64,000 bases of DNA from Pyrenochaeta sp. MPI-SDFR-AT-0127 (Eukaryota; Ascomycota; Dothideomycetes; Pleosporales; Cucurbitariaceae): NCBI GenBank assembly GCA_020747015.1, contig JAGTJM010000090.1:47578-111577 (forward strand), written 5' to 3'. Of the stretch, positions 21,547-33,775 are shown one piece after another (the stretch's first letter is position 1; each line of letters opens with the position of its first letter). A program made the position numbers and the translations under genes. The notes beneath the pieces were generated by a model, which did not search any database, was not told the DNA's origin, and was given only the letters and a program-made list of their open reading frames with translations.

Positions 21547-23135
21547 TTAAGTTTTACTCACTATTACTGGTAGTTTTTCAGGCTTCACAAACCAGTAATT
21601 GGTAGCCCTCCATTGTTCCTCCGGCATTGCCAGCTTCAAATCAAAATTTTTCACAATTTCGGGGACAAGTTTTGATATTTCCAATGTTGAAATATGGCGT
21701 CCGAGGCAGGTTCGTGATCCTAAGCCGAACTTTTTCATTCAATTAGTTCCCATCGGTGCCATCGGTAGATGAATAAGAGCAAGTCACTTACCGGCATATA
21801 GCTCGCCTCCATTCTCTTTAGTAGATCCCCTCCTTCCTTCTTGGCTTCTTCCCATCGTTCTGGCCGGAAGGTATGAGCGTCGTCACCGAAGACAGCCCTA
21901 TCATAGTGAGCGACCCAACTATTTACCCCAACATTGGTGCCTGGTGGGAGCCGATACTCTCCCAGTTGCAGCCCGCTTGTTGGAACAACTCTCCATAATG
22001 GTAGCCCTGTCGCTGGATGCAATCTCAACGCTTCTTTGATTACAGCCTGCAGGAAAGGCATATCTTGAGAATCTTTAAAGGTAATCTTTCTTTCCCATAA
22101 ACCGTGTTCTTGTATCTCTTGTCTTAACTTTGACAAAGTACGGGGCGAGGTTATGAGGTAGTAAACGATACTCGAGAGAGATATAGCCGTTGTATCCGAT
22201 CCAGCGATAATGTTACTCATTCCCATCATGAATATATGATATGGTGTAACTTTCTCGGGATTCTGCCGCTGTGCGTCGGTCATTTTTTCAAGGAAATCCT
22301 GCGGGGTCATGCTAACATCGGTAGCCTGAGATTGGTGGTTATGGTTCTGACCTCCCTGCTTTCTCATAGCATTTCTCTCGTCAATCTTTCTTTGAACGAA
22401 ACTCATCAAATATGTTCGGCCCGCGGCTCCAGAGCCTGGAACCTTTTCCATGATTGCATAGATGATGGGATGTAGTTTCGGAAAGATGCCGATCAAGGTA
22501 GAGTAGACCATTGTCTTATCCAAGGCGGCCATCATGCCCTCAATGTCCGCTCCACGGTCAAGAAATCCGAAACGTTCAGAGAATGTGATTTCTCCTATGA
22601 CGTCAAAGGCATAGCATTGAAGCCAATGCACCATATCGATGGGTGTGTTCGATCGAGCAAAGCCGTTCAGCTTTTCAAGGAATATATCGATGCATTGGTC
22701 GACGTAAATCTCATAAGAGAGCAACGAGCTCATGCTATAAAGGCCCTGGAATCTTTTCCTGGTTTCCGCATGCCTCTTAGAGTCCTGGTCCGGGAAAAGA
22801 GTCCATCGAGTCGGACTTGGATGTTTCCAGCCTTGATACCAATCCCCTTTCGGAAATTTCGATGCAATCCCGTAGATAGTTTTATCTGGAGAGGAGATAG
22901 AATAGTAGCCGGGAGCAAGTCTAACGATTGGTCCATACTTTTCGTGTAAAGCGATGTTCTCATGGTGGAACGAACCTTCACGAACTCTGAGGAAATACCA
23001 TAATCTAGAAAAGCGGCTAGCCCATGGGCCAGGTATCCGTCGTTGGGAATATACAATATTCTCTAGCACAAAGGAGGAGACCACATAGAAGAGCCCTGTT
23101 AAAATAAAGAAGAATGCTACTGCCGGAAGATGCAT
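21547..23135 (-). CDS. Cytochrome P450 (pisatin demethylase/benzoate hydroxylase-like)
   Basis: Exons complement(21547..21729, 21792..23135), one 62-nt intron placed just before the haem loop; 508 residues. It has an N-terminal membrane anchor (LPAVAFFFILTGLFYVVSSFVL), the proline-rich hinge RRIPGPWASRFSRLW, the I-helix motif AGSDTTAIS, ExxR in KEALRLHPATG, the PERF-type motif FRPERW, and the haem-binding loop FGLGSRTCLGRHI with the Cys ligand. Length is normal. It sits in the endoplasmic reticulum membrane and hydroxylates or demethylates a small molecule with P450 reductase. It is divergent from a Dal5-type transporter and next to a Zn2Cys6 regulator, a common arrangement for degradation or detoxification of aromatic or plant-derived compounds. 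The substrate class is inferred from overall similarity only. Confidence 0.92.
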
Positions 23136-23734
23136 ATTGGTTCACAGCTTTTAAAGTAAAGGTAAACGTGTTTGACTTCCCAGGTTCTACACAGCAAGCG
23201 GTTGAAGAAGTATTAAATCGTGACTTCTACGGCTATCGACGCTGCAGTACGTCGGAATATGAAGATCACGGCAGCTGCAGATCACGGCTCTCAACATCTC
23301 AATTTCACCAGCTGTGGGTAAGGGAACCAGTCCGGCAGATGGAAATAGAGCGGCTTCGAGCTTCGGCAGCTGTTTCGTTCGCCCATCTTTCCGAGAATCA
23401 TGTTTGATTTTCGCTGTTTGGACATCTGGCACATTCCGGTCGCCAATACCATTTTCCGCTTTCCGCGTTCCGCGTTCCGACCTCCCCAGCCCGAAACCCA
23501 TCCGCCAATCCTCGTTGACACCAAGTATGGGGTAGACGTTGTGGCTTGATTTTAGTCCTGAGCCATAATTTCTCACATGCCATACTCTTAACATTGAGTT
23601 CAAGCCACTGAGATTATGACTGTCAGAGTGCCGGAAAACGCTGCCTCAGTCGGCCGTGTGCACTTAAGCAGTTGCTCTATCACAAGTACTTAAACATATA
23701 CGATTGCCCCGCAGTTTGGATCATTTTACCAGCA
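23136..23734. promoter_or_regulatory. Divergent promoter between P450 and MFS transporter genes
   Basis: 599 bp between start codons. It contains a short tandem of ttccgc(t/g) units at about 23453-23479 and several CGG/CCG triplets, including TCGGCCG near 23649. Co-regulation by the downstream Zn2Cys6 factor is plausible. Confidence 0.4.
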
Positions 23735-25350
23735 ATGGCTCACATACAATTGGAACAAAGCGCCAAATCCACTGCGACTTCCCTCGAGATGGGAATTGAC
23801 GTCAAGACTGATCTTTCTGGCCAGCCAGCTACGGACGAGTAGGTGCATATCCGCCGCTTTCAGAGCTTGATCTGACCCTCTTTAGTCATGGACATTCTCT
23901 GCTACAATTTGATCCGATTGTCGAACGCCATCTAGTACGAAAGATTGACCTCTATATCGTCCCAACTGTCGCCATGCTATACCTATTCTGCTTCATTGAT
24001 AGGGCTAATATTGGTAAGCTTAATCACCCTGTGCACTTTCAATACTGATTGTCGGTAGGAAACGCAAGGCTTGCGGGATTCGAAAAAGACTTACATCTGA
24101 CCGGTTACGACTATAATCAAGTTTTGTCGGTATTCTACATATCGTACATTATTTTCGAAATTCCATCAAATATGGCATGCAAAGCACTGGGTCCCGGTTG
24201 GTTTCTGCCGGGGATAACTCTCGGGTTTGGAATTCTAACTGTTTGCTTCGCTTTTGTCCGAGATATTCACAGTGCATGCGCTGTTCGATTCCTCCTTGGC
24301 ATATTTGAAGCTGGGATGCTCCCGGGCATCGCTTACTACATGTCCCGTTGGTACAGACGCTCTGAGCTGTCTTTTCGAATCGCACTTTATGTGGTCATGG
24401 CTCCGTTAGCAGGCGCCTTTGGCGGGCTTCTCGCCTACGCGATCCTTACGCTGGACTCCTTTGGCTCAACACACTCTTGGAAGATGATCTTTGCTATAGA
24501 AGGGATCATAACCATAGGGCTAGCTCTTGTCAGCCTTTTCACATTAACGGATCGACCAGAGACCGCCCGCTGGCTCACGGAAGAAGAGAAAACTCTGATC
24601 CTTAATCGTCTGAAATCAGAACGGGTGGGAACGACTGAGGTTCTGGACAAAATGGATTCTACCAAATTGCTTCGGGGGATCGTGAACCCAGTTGTATTAG
24701 CGACCTCCTGGATCTTCCTCCTTGCTTGCATCACAGTCCAAGGGCTAGCTTTCTTCGCGCCAACTATCATCAGAACAATATATCCAAATGTACCAGTGGT
24801 CCGACAACAGCTTTTGACAGTCCCACCTTATATTGTGGGAGCGGTTGCCATTGTTGTTGTGAATTTCATTAGTTGGAAGACAGACAAAAGAGTTATCTAC
24901 ATGGGCCTGAGTGCCGTTCCGGTAATGGTCGGCTATATTATGTTTCTCGCCAGCACCAACGCTACAGTGCGGTACGCAGCTACGTTTATCATTACAACTG
25001 GTGCTTTCAATTCTGGGGCCCTGTGTAATGCTCACGTGGCAGCCAATGTTGTCAGCGATACCGCTCGATCATCAGCCATAGGTACAAACGTAATGTTCGG
25101 AAACATTGGTGGCCTTATCGCAACTTGGGCATTTCTTCCTTTCGATAGACCGAATTATCGAATTGGTAATGGCTTGAACCTGGCAGCTCAAGGACTAATT
25201 CTTCTCACTGTATTGGGCATGGGCTTTTGGATGAAAGTGGACAACAAACGAAGGGAAGAAAGAGATGTGGCAATTGAAATCGGTGGACTTCACCATGAAG
25301 AGGTTGAAAGACTTGACTGGCGACATCCCGGATTTCAGTGGCAATTGTAA
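23735..25350 (+). CDS. MFS transporter, anion:cation symporter (Dal5/allantoate permease) family
   Basis: Exons 23735..23838, 23886..24013, 24059..25350; introns 47 and 45 nt; 507 residues. Family features: VERHLVRKIDLYIVPTVAMLYLFCFIDRANIGNARL in the first helix and loop (shown here only as the FIDRANIGNARL core), NQVLSVFYISYIIFEIPSNM, GFGILTVCFAF, and LLGIFEAGMLPGIAYYMSRWY, all typical of ACS-family carriers for organic anions, vitamins and allantoate. About 12 hydrophobic helices. Likely plasma-membrane importer of the compound metabolised by the divergent P450. Substrate is inference. Confidence 0.92.
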
Positions 25351-25736
25351 CGATCAGGGCGATACGAACTCTTTATCGCAGTGGCTGGGAAGCACCTTGT
25401 AGAATCGCCTTATCGTATATAATCGATGTTAAAATCAAATAATCATAGATTTAGACAAGTTTTACCAAAATACTGTACTTACGCAAAGCTCAAAATGTTT
25501 GCCATACCTATGGTTGTACATACATCTCATAACCACATTTCGTGTTGCAAATCAGCCGCATTTGCTAGTAAGACCAAATTGCTCGGTTATGCACAGACAC
25601 GCCAAGAATGCCCCGTGAACCCCGCTTTGCGGGGTTGAAACAATAGTTGAAGTCTTTCTCTGCATCCGATTTCTTTTGGCTATTATATGCTCTGAAAAGC
25701 ATCAAAGCAGAGGCTGGTGATAATGCTAGATTTGTG
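25351..25736. other. Intergenic between transporter and regulator
   Basis: 386 bp with the transporter 3' end and the regulator promoter. No gene is seen. Confidence 0.5.
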
Positions 25737-27881
25737 ATGTACCGATCGAAACGAGCACGCTATACGGCAAGAGCGTGGTGAGTCTTCATATCTCGTTTGT
25801 GCTCCAAGCATTCCTGAAGTAAAGTAGCAAGGAATGTCAGCGGCGCAAAGTCAAATGCGATGGCAAAAGCCCGTGCACCCGATGTGCAGGGCAGTCCTTT
25901 GAGTGTGTCTTTTCGCTATCGGCGCAAAGAGTTTCGAGACAGAACATGTAAGTACAGTCCACCCAAGATATGATAACACGAAGCACGCGGCACATTATGA
26001 GATCTCTGTCTAAGAAGAGCACGTTAACAGTCATATTAGTAGTCCTTCATCCACGATAGTTTCAAAGCATGATACGTCTTCGACCGTATCACTTCCAGGG
26101 CAAGGGTTAGCCCCTAGAAAGAAAGATGTGGGGATTTATCAGTCTCCCCCAGAATTCTCTACGTACTCTCCAGAATTTTGTGGCCCTTCCAGTACTGAAT
26201 ATCTATTCAATGCTGTGAATGGAAATCTTCGAGCCATGGGCATGCAGTCAGCGATACCGGACAAACATTCAGGATCGAGAATCCAACCCACATCCTCCGG
26301 CAGACTGGCACAATATGGACCATTTATGAAACTGTTGACAATGGATCCTCTTTGGGATATGACTAGAGAAGATGCCCAAATTCTAATCGAAGATTGGTTT
26401 GATGGTCTTGGCACAGTTTATCCAATCGTAGGGCGACAAGCAATGATTGATACAGCTGATAAGATATTCGACTCCCTCAACTTGGCACATCGAGAGGGCC
26501 TAAGAGGCCGAGGGGGCTCTGTAGCGGAGGCTCTTTTTGACCACAACACAAATAAACTGAAGATTATTCTTGCCATCGGTATGACTAAGGAGGCCGGTGG
26601 GCGAGAGCACCAGGCGCAGCGGTTGTTCCAGAGTGCTTCGGAGGCAGTGGAAGGGCTGATATGGAATCCAGAGGGCATCCATGGCATACAGCTTCTTTAT
26701 CTAGTTGTGAGTTTTACGAAGACTTCTCTGCGGGCTCAGGACTAACCAACAAGGCAATGTATCACTATCATCTTAATGAGGAGGTCCGAACTGGCAGATG
26801 CATTGCCTTTGCGGCTAGACTCTGCCTGGAAACAGGCTTACATCGGCGTGCGATGCTTGAAAAGATCTTCCCAGAGACATCAGCATGTACAGAAGCGTTA
26901 CAGGCCTTCTGGGCCGTGTATATGCTTGAACGTAGGCTAAGTCTAGGGCAAGGCATTCCATTTTCGATCCAAGATTCTTACATCGACCGATCACTTTACA
27001 CAATCGAGATCGAGAATCCATTACTACAGTCTTTATTGCAGTGGACCAAGCTAGCTGGAAAGACATGGCACGCTTTGAACAACAATATTGAAAAGACGTA
27101 CGAATCAAGAATGGACGACATCAAGTATCTGGACTATCAAATAACGGAGTGGTATGAAACCCTTCCAGACCATCTTCAATTGTCAAATAGTGCCGTCTTG
27201 GCTCAAGATGAGAGTTATGAGCCAACATATTACCACTCGGTCCTCTTCGTCCGAAAAGCACATCTCCGAAACCTCATTTACCGCCCAGTATTACAGTCGC
27301 CAGTACAATCTCGTCAGAACGAGCCAATGTTCACAAAAGCAATTGATGTTTCTAAAGAGACGATTCGCATCATATTTCGACTTAACGAAAATACATCACT
27401 TATCCGCACCCACCCCATGTTTTTTCAGCAACTTCTATTGACTGCGTTTGGCAACCTATTGCTCGCCGTTGTCAGCACTGGTCCCGGAAACCGCAACAGC
27501 GCCCGAGAAGAATTCGATATGTTCCTTCGTATATTTCAGCTCCTGAGCTCAGAATGTGCTGCCTTGAGGCGGACATGGGAACGTCTGCAGGGATTGCGGG
27601 ATCTACACGCTAAGCTAAGTCACTCCGACCATGGTACCCATATGCCGAAATCTAATAGTGATGATATCCTTGCGGGAAGTAACACAATGACATCATTATC
27701 CTTTGACGATATATTTCCTAATATCCCAAACGGACCAACAGCGGCAGATGGGGCCCACGGTTGCAGTCTTTTGAATGAAGATTCAGCGGTTTGGACAGAT
27801 CCCAACTTTGTGCCGGACGATCTTCTAGAATCAGGGAACCTTTTCGACTTTCCTTTTTTCAATCTTACTAGTTTCATTTAG
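25737..27881 (+). CDS. Zn2Cys6 transcription factor; zinc cluster split by the first intron
   Basis: Exons 25737..25777 (41 nt), 25828..25947, 26040..26706, 26754..27881; 651 residues. The short first exon encodes MYRSKRARYTARAC, and the cluster continues in exon 2 as KECQRRKVKCDGKSPCTRC-x6-C, giving perfect C-x2-C-x6-C-x5-C-x2-C-x6-C only when spliced. A regulatory middle domain follows: LTMDPLWDMTREDAQILIEDWFD, FGTVYPIVGRQ-like, YHYHLNEEVRTGRCIAFAARLCLETGLHR (core RLCLETGLHR) and FWAVYMLERRLSLG. Nuclear. Its position beside P450, transporter and secreted hydrolase suggests a pathway-specific regulator. Confidence 0.9.
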
Positions 27882-28471
27882 AAGTGGTGTTCTTACCCGA
27901 AAGCTTACAGGGGCTCCATCAGGTCAGGCTAAGCACGCAAAGTAAGGCAAATCCACGACTAATTTCAATGTCTTTGTACAAAAGGGAGGCTTGGGGATGC
28001 ACAGAATAACAGAGAGCATAATGGTCAATATGTTAGCAGCCTCTTAATGCTGACCTCCTTGGTCTTCCTGACAATATGTACTGTTACTTCTTTGGTTTTG
28101 TTTTTTCTCCTCAGTTGACTTCGATTTTCTTTTAAAGAAAAGTTCATTGGCTAACTAATAGCCATGCCTCTGTAACCGTCCTTGTCTCTAAGCATAAATT
28201 ATGGGACACTGGGCTGTTGTATAGAAGTATGGCGGCAAATTAACAATATCGCTTGTGAACTAGTGTGAGCTGAATCGCATCCTAACAATCAGTGTAGTAG
28301 CCTGAAATTATTACTTGAGTATTCGATGTTTGTTCTGTCCTTAAATGCTGATCGACTATTGAACGCTCTTGATAATGTACTCAAGCGATAAACAAAACGT
28401 TCATGGATAGTCCCAAAGAAACAGTCCTGCTATATGCTATAATGAAGAGATCACAAAAACTTTTCATCGCA
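27882..28471. other. Intergenic, no gene seen
   Basis: Convergent 3' regions of the regulator and the secreted hydrolase. Confidence 0.5.
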
Positions 28472-30535
28472 TTATCGAATAGAAATCTTTATCCTTCCAA
28501 GATTCGAAACCCTCGCGAACCTCGTTTCCGTGTTTCCCTCTCGTTGGCTTGTAACTCTTACAATGACAACATAATCTCCAGGATCGTTATACGCAACCTC
28601 AAATCTCTCTGTGATAGCCACTGTGGGCTGTGCAACAGTCCTCTTCGTGAAATTACCGTTACCGTAGAGATCGCACTCAAAAGAGACAATCTTGCCGGTG
28701 CCTGGAGGCGCCTCAGCAGTTGCTGTGAACAGCAGTACCTCCCCCGCTAAAACTTTTGATGCATCACCCTGCAAAAACTTGAGACATACTACAGGTTGTA
28801 TGCCTCCACGTTGAGTTATGTTTCCTCGCGTGACTATGGCGTTACTTGACGTTAGAGTATAATTTGTTGTTGAGGCCGGAGAGATACCATGCTCTACCCA
28901 GGCGCTTAAATCCCTCAGTGCCTGTTGGTAAATACCCGTGTAGTCCACCAAAAGAGCCTCATTTTTTGGTTGCCCATATTCGTGCGCGGTGTGACTGTTG
29001 TACCACAATCTATAATTGTCCTTGGCTCCCTCGCCCAGGCTGTTTTCAATCTGCAGACGATACCAATGAGCCCACCAGGGTAGTGCGTCATGATCCAACA
29101 AGTTTTGAACAACAATTACTTTAGCGTTAATCAGGCCAGAGTGATTGGCGCCGCCTGCTGAGCTTTTCGCAAAGATCTTGGCTGTGTTGAGAAGTCGTGT
29201 GGGATATTTCGAAGAGCCGTTGGGGGCACGCAAGTGATCAATACCTATATAGCCACGGTCATCAGAAATGCTAGGCACCTGGTACCTGTACCAACTGTGG
29301 AGAGCTAGTATCTCTCTGTTTGAGATGTGAAGTGTGACATTTGGTTGGATGTAATCATAGAGAGAAACGTTATTGAGTTGGCTCTCAGGGACATCAAAAC
29401 GTGCAATATTCGACGTGAAATTGAAGCGTCCGGAAAGTACTCCTGATGTGGTGACTGTTGTAGATGAAATGTTGAACAGGTAGCCTATGGTATCCCAGTT
29501 GAGGTCGAATGCACTTGAAGTAGGAACATCGGCAAGGGTAACAGCTACCGGAACATTTTGACCATTCCTATCGACCTTCAAGACTTTGGCCTGAACATCC
29601 ACCAAAGCGCTCCGGAAAAGCTCCCCTATAGCGCTCTCCTCTGATCCAAGATACCCCTCTTTCGTCCAAAAGTCTTGGACATAGGACGGATCCACACCTA
29701 CGAAAGAGGCTCGTAACTGCGCGGGCGGTATTCTATTGACAACGTAGTAGAAATCTTCCAGAGCTCCAACAGGCAGTCCAAGCTGAACCACCTCCCGCAG
29801 GATCTCCTCTTGAGCGCCAGTTAAACTCGCATATGGGTTGCCACTACCTCCAGGTCTCATCGCCTCTTGATTCTCTCGACTTTTGTTCTGCAGCACTAGG
29901 CCTGCCATAGGACGTAATGTGTGTGATGTCCCAACCGACACAGGAATGGCTTGCACAATAGGAACAGCACCATCCCAAACTCCAATAGTATTCTCCAAGG
30001 CACCAATTGTTTGGAGTGAGCCTCCACTTGCGCCATAGATGTACCCATATATGCGTATCTCCGTGTCGTTTCCAAGATCGTAATACTGCGCTGCTACCTT
30101 CCTGGAAAACTTCGCTGAGGCAGCTTCTGCACGGTAACCCTGTGTTCCCGTGACTTGAATAATGTAGGCCCCACTATCAAGCCCAAATCCAATGGTATCT
30201 TCAGTGGCAGTCTCGTCTTGGGTCGGATAAGCAAATTGGAAGAAGCGGCCGTCCCCTTTGGTCCCTGAAGACAAATTCTTAGGAGGGAAGTAAAAGTTGA
30301 ACCTGATAGAAGTGTTTTCAAAATGCCCTCCTATCTTGTAGTGTGGCAATGGTTTCGGTTCATAATTTTGACTATCGATGATTGGTGTATAGTAGTCGGG
30401 GTCTATGCAATCTGCGGTGACATGAAGACCATCTTGAGGCCCACCTACGGGCTGGCAGAAAGGCGCAGAAAGATTTTGGGCATGAATAGATAAATATAAT
30501 CCGTAGAAAACTACATAATACTGCTTCAGAAGCAT
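28472..30535 (-). CDS. Large secreted alpha/beta-hydrolase-like protein with PKD-like C-terminal domain
   Basis: Single exon, 687 residues from ATG 30535 (the frame is open further upstream, but this Met begins a signal peptide, MLLKQYYVVFYGLYLSIHAQ). A nucleophile elbow, YGYIYGASGGS (Ser about residue 170), marks an alpha/beta-hydrolase-type fold; downstream DHDALPWWAHWYRLQ (about 500-515) and NSHTAHEYGQP (about 540) could carry the Asp and His. Many N-x-S/T sites fit secretion. The last about 75 residues (FECDLYGNGNFTKR ... YNDPGDYVVIVRVTS) look like a PKD/immunoglobulin-like fold. I cannot name the family with certainty; it is not a clear tannase, cutinase or lipase. It may release or cleave the extracellular substrate taken up by the neighbouring transporter. 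Confidence 0.75.
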   Translation of the reverse strand: MLLKQYYVVFYGLYLSIHAQNLSAPFCQPVGGPQDGLHVTADCIDPDYYTPIIDSQNYEPKPLPHYKIGGHFENTSIRFNFYFPPKNLSSGTKGDGRFFQFAYPTQDETATEDTIGFGLDSGAYIIQVTGTQGYRAEAASAKFSRKVAAQYYDLGNDTEIRIYGYIYGASGGSLQTIGALENTIGVWDGAVPIVQAIPVSVGTSHTLRPMAGLVLQNKSRENQEAMRPGGSGNPYASLTGAQEEILREVVQLGLPVGALEDFYYVVNRIPPAQLRASFVGVDPSYVQDFWTKEGYLGSEESAIGELFRSALVDVQAKVLKVDRNGQNVPVAVTLADVPTSSAFDLNWDTIGYLFNISSTTVTTSGVLSGRFNFTSNIARFDVPESQLNNVSLYDYIQPNVTLHISNREILALHSWYRYQVPSISDDRGYIGIDHLRAPNGSSKYPTRLLNTAKIFAKSSAGGANHSGLINAKVIVVQNLLDHDALPWWAHWYRLQIENSLGEGAKDNYRLWYNSHTAHEYGQPKNEALLVDYTGIYQQALRDLSAWVEHGISPASTTNYTLTSSNAIVTRGNITQRGGIQPVVCLKFLQGDASKVLAGEVLLFTATAEAPPGTGKIVSFECDLYGNGNFTKRTVAQPTVAITERFEVAYNDPGDYVVIVRVTSQREGNTETRFARVSNLGRIKISIR

Positions 30536-32366
30536 TTTGAGAGAGGTGATGATTGAAAGGCGGCTTTCGGAACAATGACAACGTTGTGAGGTCGAGAGCG
30601 ATATATATGTACTCGATCGGCATCGTCCTGCTTTGGGGTCAAATTTCACCCTTATTTCGCACCTGAATGATGCGTCCCGATGAGAATACATGCATGGCAT
30701 TTGCTTGAAACTAGGCGTTTAATGACGATACACGGGTGCGAATGCAGTGCAAGTAGTACGATCATGCGTATTGGAGCGTATTCGTATTGGACACCAAGGT
30801 TGGATGAAATAGCGCCAAAATTCGGCAAAACGCAAGGCCGACCCCCGGTGCGCCTATCTTAGCGCCACCCAAGGCAACATCTTTCTACAGCTAAAATAGA
30901 TCGCTCGGTATTATGTAAGGGCACAAAATTCACAAGTGTTTCTCAATTTGCATATGCTAATCCATGGTGTCCGTTCTTGCGCTTTCTGTAATGGTGTAGC
31001 GCAAGTGTCTTCTATCCTAGTTATTTTAGCGTACGGGAGGCCTACTAGAGTTTCGCCCTCAGGCTTAAGGGATTGACAGAGTTCGCTGACATTACGCTGA
31101 TTCATATCCATAGAACTCTATGGAACCCAATAGAGATTACGTATAATATTTGAGAGCTGTGAAGCCACTTTTGTGAGCTTAATCATGCATATTGTAACAC
31201 TAGAGTGTTTGTTACATAAACCAAGAGCTCTCAGCTTTTGCAGTCTTACAAGCAGCCTTGAATAATGGCCTCAGTTGTATCTTGGAGGCATCAAAGCAGT
31301 TCACTAAAAAGACTGCAGAGGAGCTTCCTGAGTATTGGGAGAGTGTAGTTTCAGGCCGAATACGCCGTTACATACTAAATTTTTAGCACAGCGAACATAT
31401 TAGTCAAAACTATGAGGACGCTGATCATGTATTTTTTGAAAAACAGTGTGTTATATCGAATTTTTCGAATATCTAAATATTGCATTGCGGCAATCAAGAA
31501 GTGGTATGACGTTCACAGCAATGCGCAACTACACTGTTCGTTAAGTTTCATTTCTCATGCAAAGCTACCCAGATGCACACTTTTCTTCACACCTGTGGGC
31601 GTTGAAGGCAGGACTCAGTCCTAATGCGACTGGGTGTACAACTTCAGTTTCTTGAAGCTAGATTGTCTGGCTGGTCTTACCAAGTTTTGGACTAAATAAC
31701 TTGAAACGTTCGATGAGACGACTATTCTATTCGAATCGCAGGAGATATCAATTGATGGGAAAGATTGAAGCCGTGATGGTGGCGCATTCACAGCTATCTC
31801 AATACACGCTGGGTTCCTTCAACCAGATGTCGCTACCAATAACAAGTTTAGTTGATAATATCTCTTCTTCAAGTGCACAAGACGTCGCTCCCGCCATCGG
31901 TCCGGTCACAATAAATTTATCCAGTAATTCCCATATTTTGTCCAGAAGGGACTGTAAAAGGCGGATATGTTTCAGAACTTATAATCTTTGTTTTGCTGGC
32001 GGGATGACACTGTTGCTTTGAGAGACGTGGAAGTCGTAGCATCTCACTATCAATCTCTGTTGGTGGGTGCGGGAGAAGATAGCTTTGCAATAGGTAGAGT
32101 ACAGGCGCCACACTTCGCTCAAGTCAAAACACGCAATTTGCCGGCATCATTTTGCTTCGTGGAATTCGAACTTCTTCAGGTATATGCTGGCTTCGCTGAG
32201 GCTGGTACATTTTGGTGTCGAGTCAAGTTCAGTGCAAGCAGTTCCTTCGCACGTCATTCACGTGAGAAATTGCGACAGCCACAGGCTTTGCTTTCGCCTA
32301 TTTAACCCCCCTCACCTTACAATTAAGTTTCAATGAATTATAGGCGAAAGTATTGCTACTTGAAAG
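30536..32366. other. Intergenic, no gene seen
   Basis: 1.8 kb. A TATA-like tatatatgta for the hydrolase lies near 30602-30610 (read on the minus strand). The rest is AT-rich with only short chance frames; no transposon or RNA recognised. Confidence 0.45.
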
Positions 32367-33775
32367 ATGACAATTGACACTGCGCCACGGCGCTTGAGGG
32401 TAGCCATTGTCGGTGGCGGACCCGGAGGCCTAGGAACAGCTATTGCGCTGTCCAAATCATCACATATCGAAGTAACTGTTTACGAGCAAGCAAGCATATT
32501 ACGTGAAGTTGGAGCTGGAATAAGCATTGGCCAAAATTCTTGGAAGGTTCTAGAACTGCTCGGAGTGGCCGATACGTTGGCCAGCGGCCATCCGACGTAC
32601 ACGGTGTTGAATTTGTAAGAAGTCTATCTCTACCTATGTTAGTCACCTCTGATGCATGTCTAAATACAGGAACGGGCGGTCGGGTAAAGAGCTCCATCGA
32701 CGCGAGAAGCCTAAACACGACATTCAACGACCCCCTATTCGAACTCAACGCACAAAGCTGCAGTCAGCGCTCCTCGCTCATGTTGACCCTGATGTCATTC
32801 ATCTGTCCAAGAAAGTGACCGAGATCAAGGATCGAGGTCAAGAAGGCGTTGTTCTGTATTTCAAAGACGGTACTTCAGCAACCGCAGACTTGATCGTCGG
32901 TGCTGATGGCATTCGATCTGCAAGTAACGTGCTCAAGGATGGCATGGAAAACTTTGATACTGACATGAAAAAGGTTGTTCGTGATACTGCATGGCCAGAC
33001 TATGAGCTCAAATTTACTGGAACCACAATATGGCGTACCCTACTTCCATGGGGTGATGTGGAAGAGTTGGATCCGCGTTTCAATACCACGGCCTGGTGGC
33101 ACACCCCGACTACTCACGTATATTTCTCCCCAGTTGGAGAGGGTCTTTGGGAGATCGCGGCAAGATCATGGCACGACCCGGCTATTCATAGCGCAAGCAA
33201 GGTAAGTTGGGGCGTACCAGTTGATAATGCCTATGTCGAATCGCACTTCACCGTAAGAATGATGAACCACCTTATTATTGTGATGAAGCCATGACAGTTT
33301 TTAGGAGTATCTGCCACAAATTCGTGAAGCGTTGTCACGCGTCAGGCCAAATGGATGGCGTGAGTTTGCCGCCTTCGCTGGCCCTGAGCTCGACACCTTG
33401 ACAGCATGGAACGATAAAATCGTGCTGGTTGGGGATTCATCCCATGCACTTTCCGGTGCTTTTGGATCTGGTGCTGGCTTTGCAATGGAGGACGGCTGGA
33501 TACTAGCGCAAGCTCTAGCATATTCCCAGAATGACTTACAAAAAGCGTTGCCGTTGTTCAACGCGATACGGTTACCGTATTATAGCCGTATGGAAACACA
33601 TCTTAAGACTGAAGCATCTCGTCGGGTGAAAGCATTGCAGCAATCAAGTAAGTCTTCTTTTGATGAACGTATCGCAAACAAGGTAATCATTGATGGTGGG
33701 GCTGATATGTCATGGATATATAATAACGATATTGAGGAGGCATGGAAGCAGGCTGTAAACAAACTGCAATTATAA
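32367..33775 (+). CDS. FAD-dependent aromatic monooxygenase (salicylate hydroxylase-like)
   Basis: Exons 32367..32614, 32670..33252, 33305..33775; introns 55 and 52 nt; 433 residues. Class A flavoprotein monooxygenase: ADP-binding VAIVGGGPGGLG (about residues 12-23), the DG motif LIVGADGIRSA, and the second FAD motif KIVLVGDSSHALSGAFGSG. It uses NAD(P)H and O2 to hydroxylate an aromatic ring or similar substrate in the cytosol. Intron 2 was placed at GTAAGA (33253) rather than the earlier GTAAGT because the region WGVPVDNAYVESHFT is conserved in the family. Length is normal. Fits aromatic-compound catabolism with the nearby P450 and transporters, though no direct link is shown. Confidence 0.9.

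Noticed and set aside
19762..30535. Secondary-metabolite biosynthetic cluster
   Set aside because: A P450, a carrier and a Zn2Cys6 factor are present but no PKS, NRPS, terpene synthase or prenyltransferase backbone; a catabolic role fits better.
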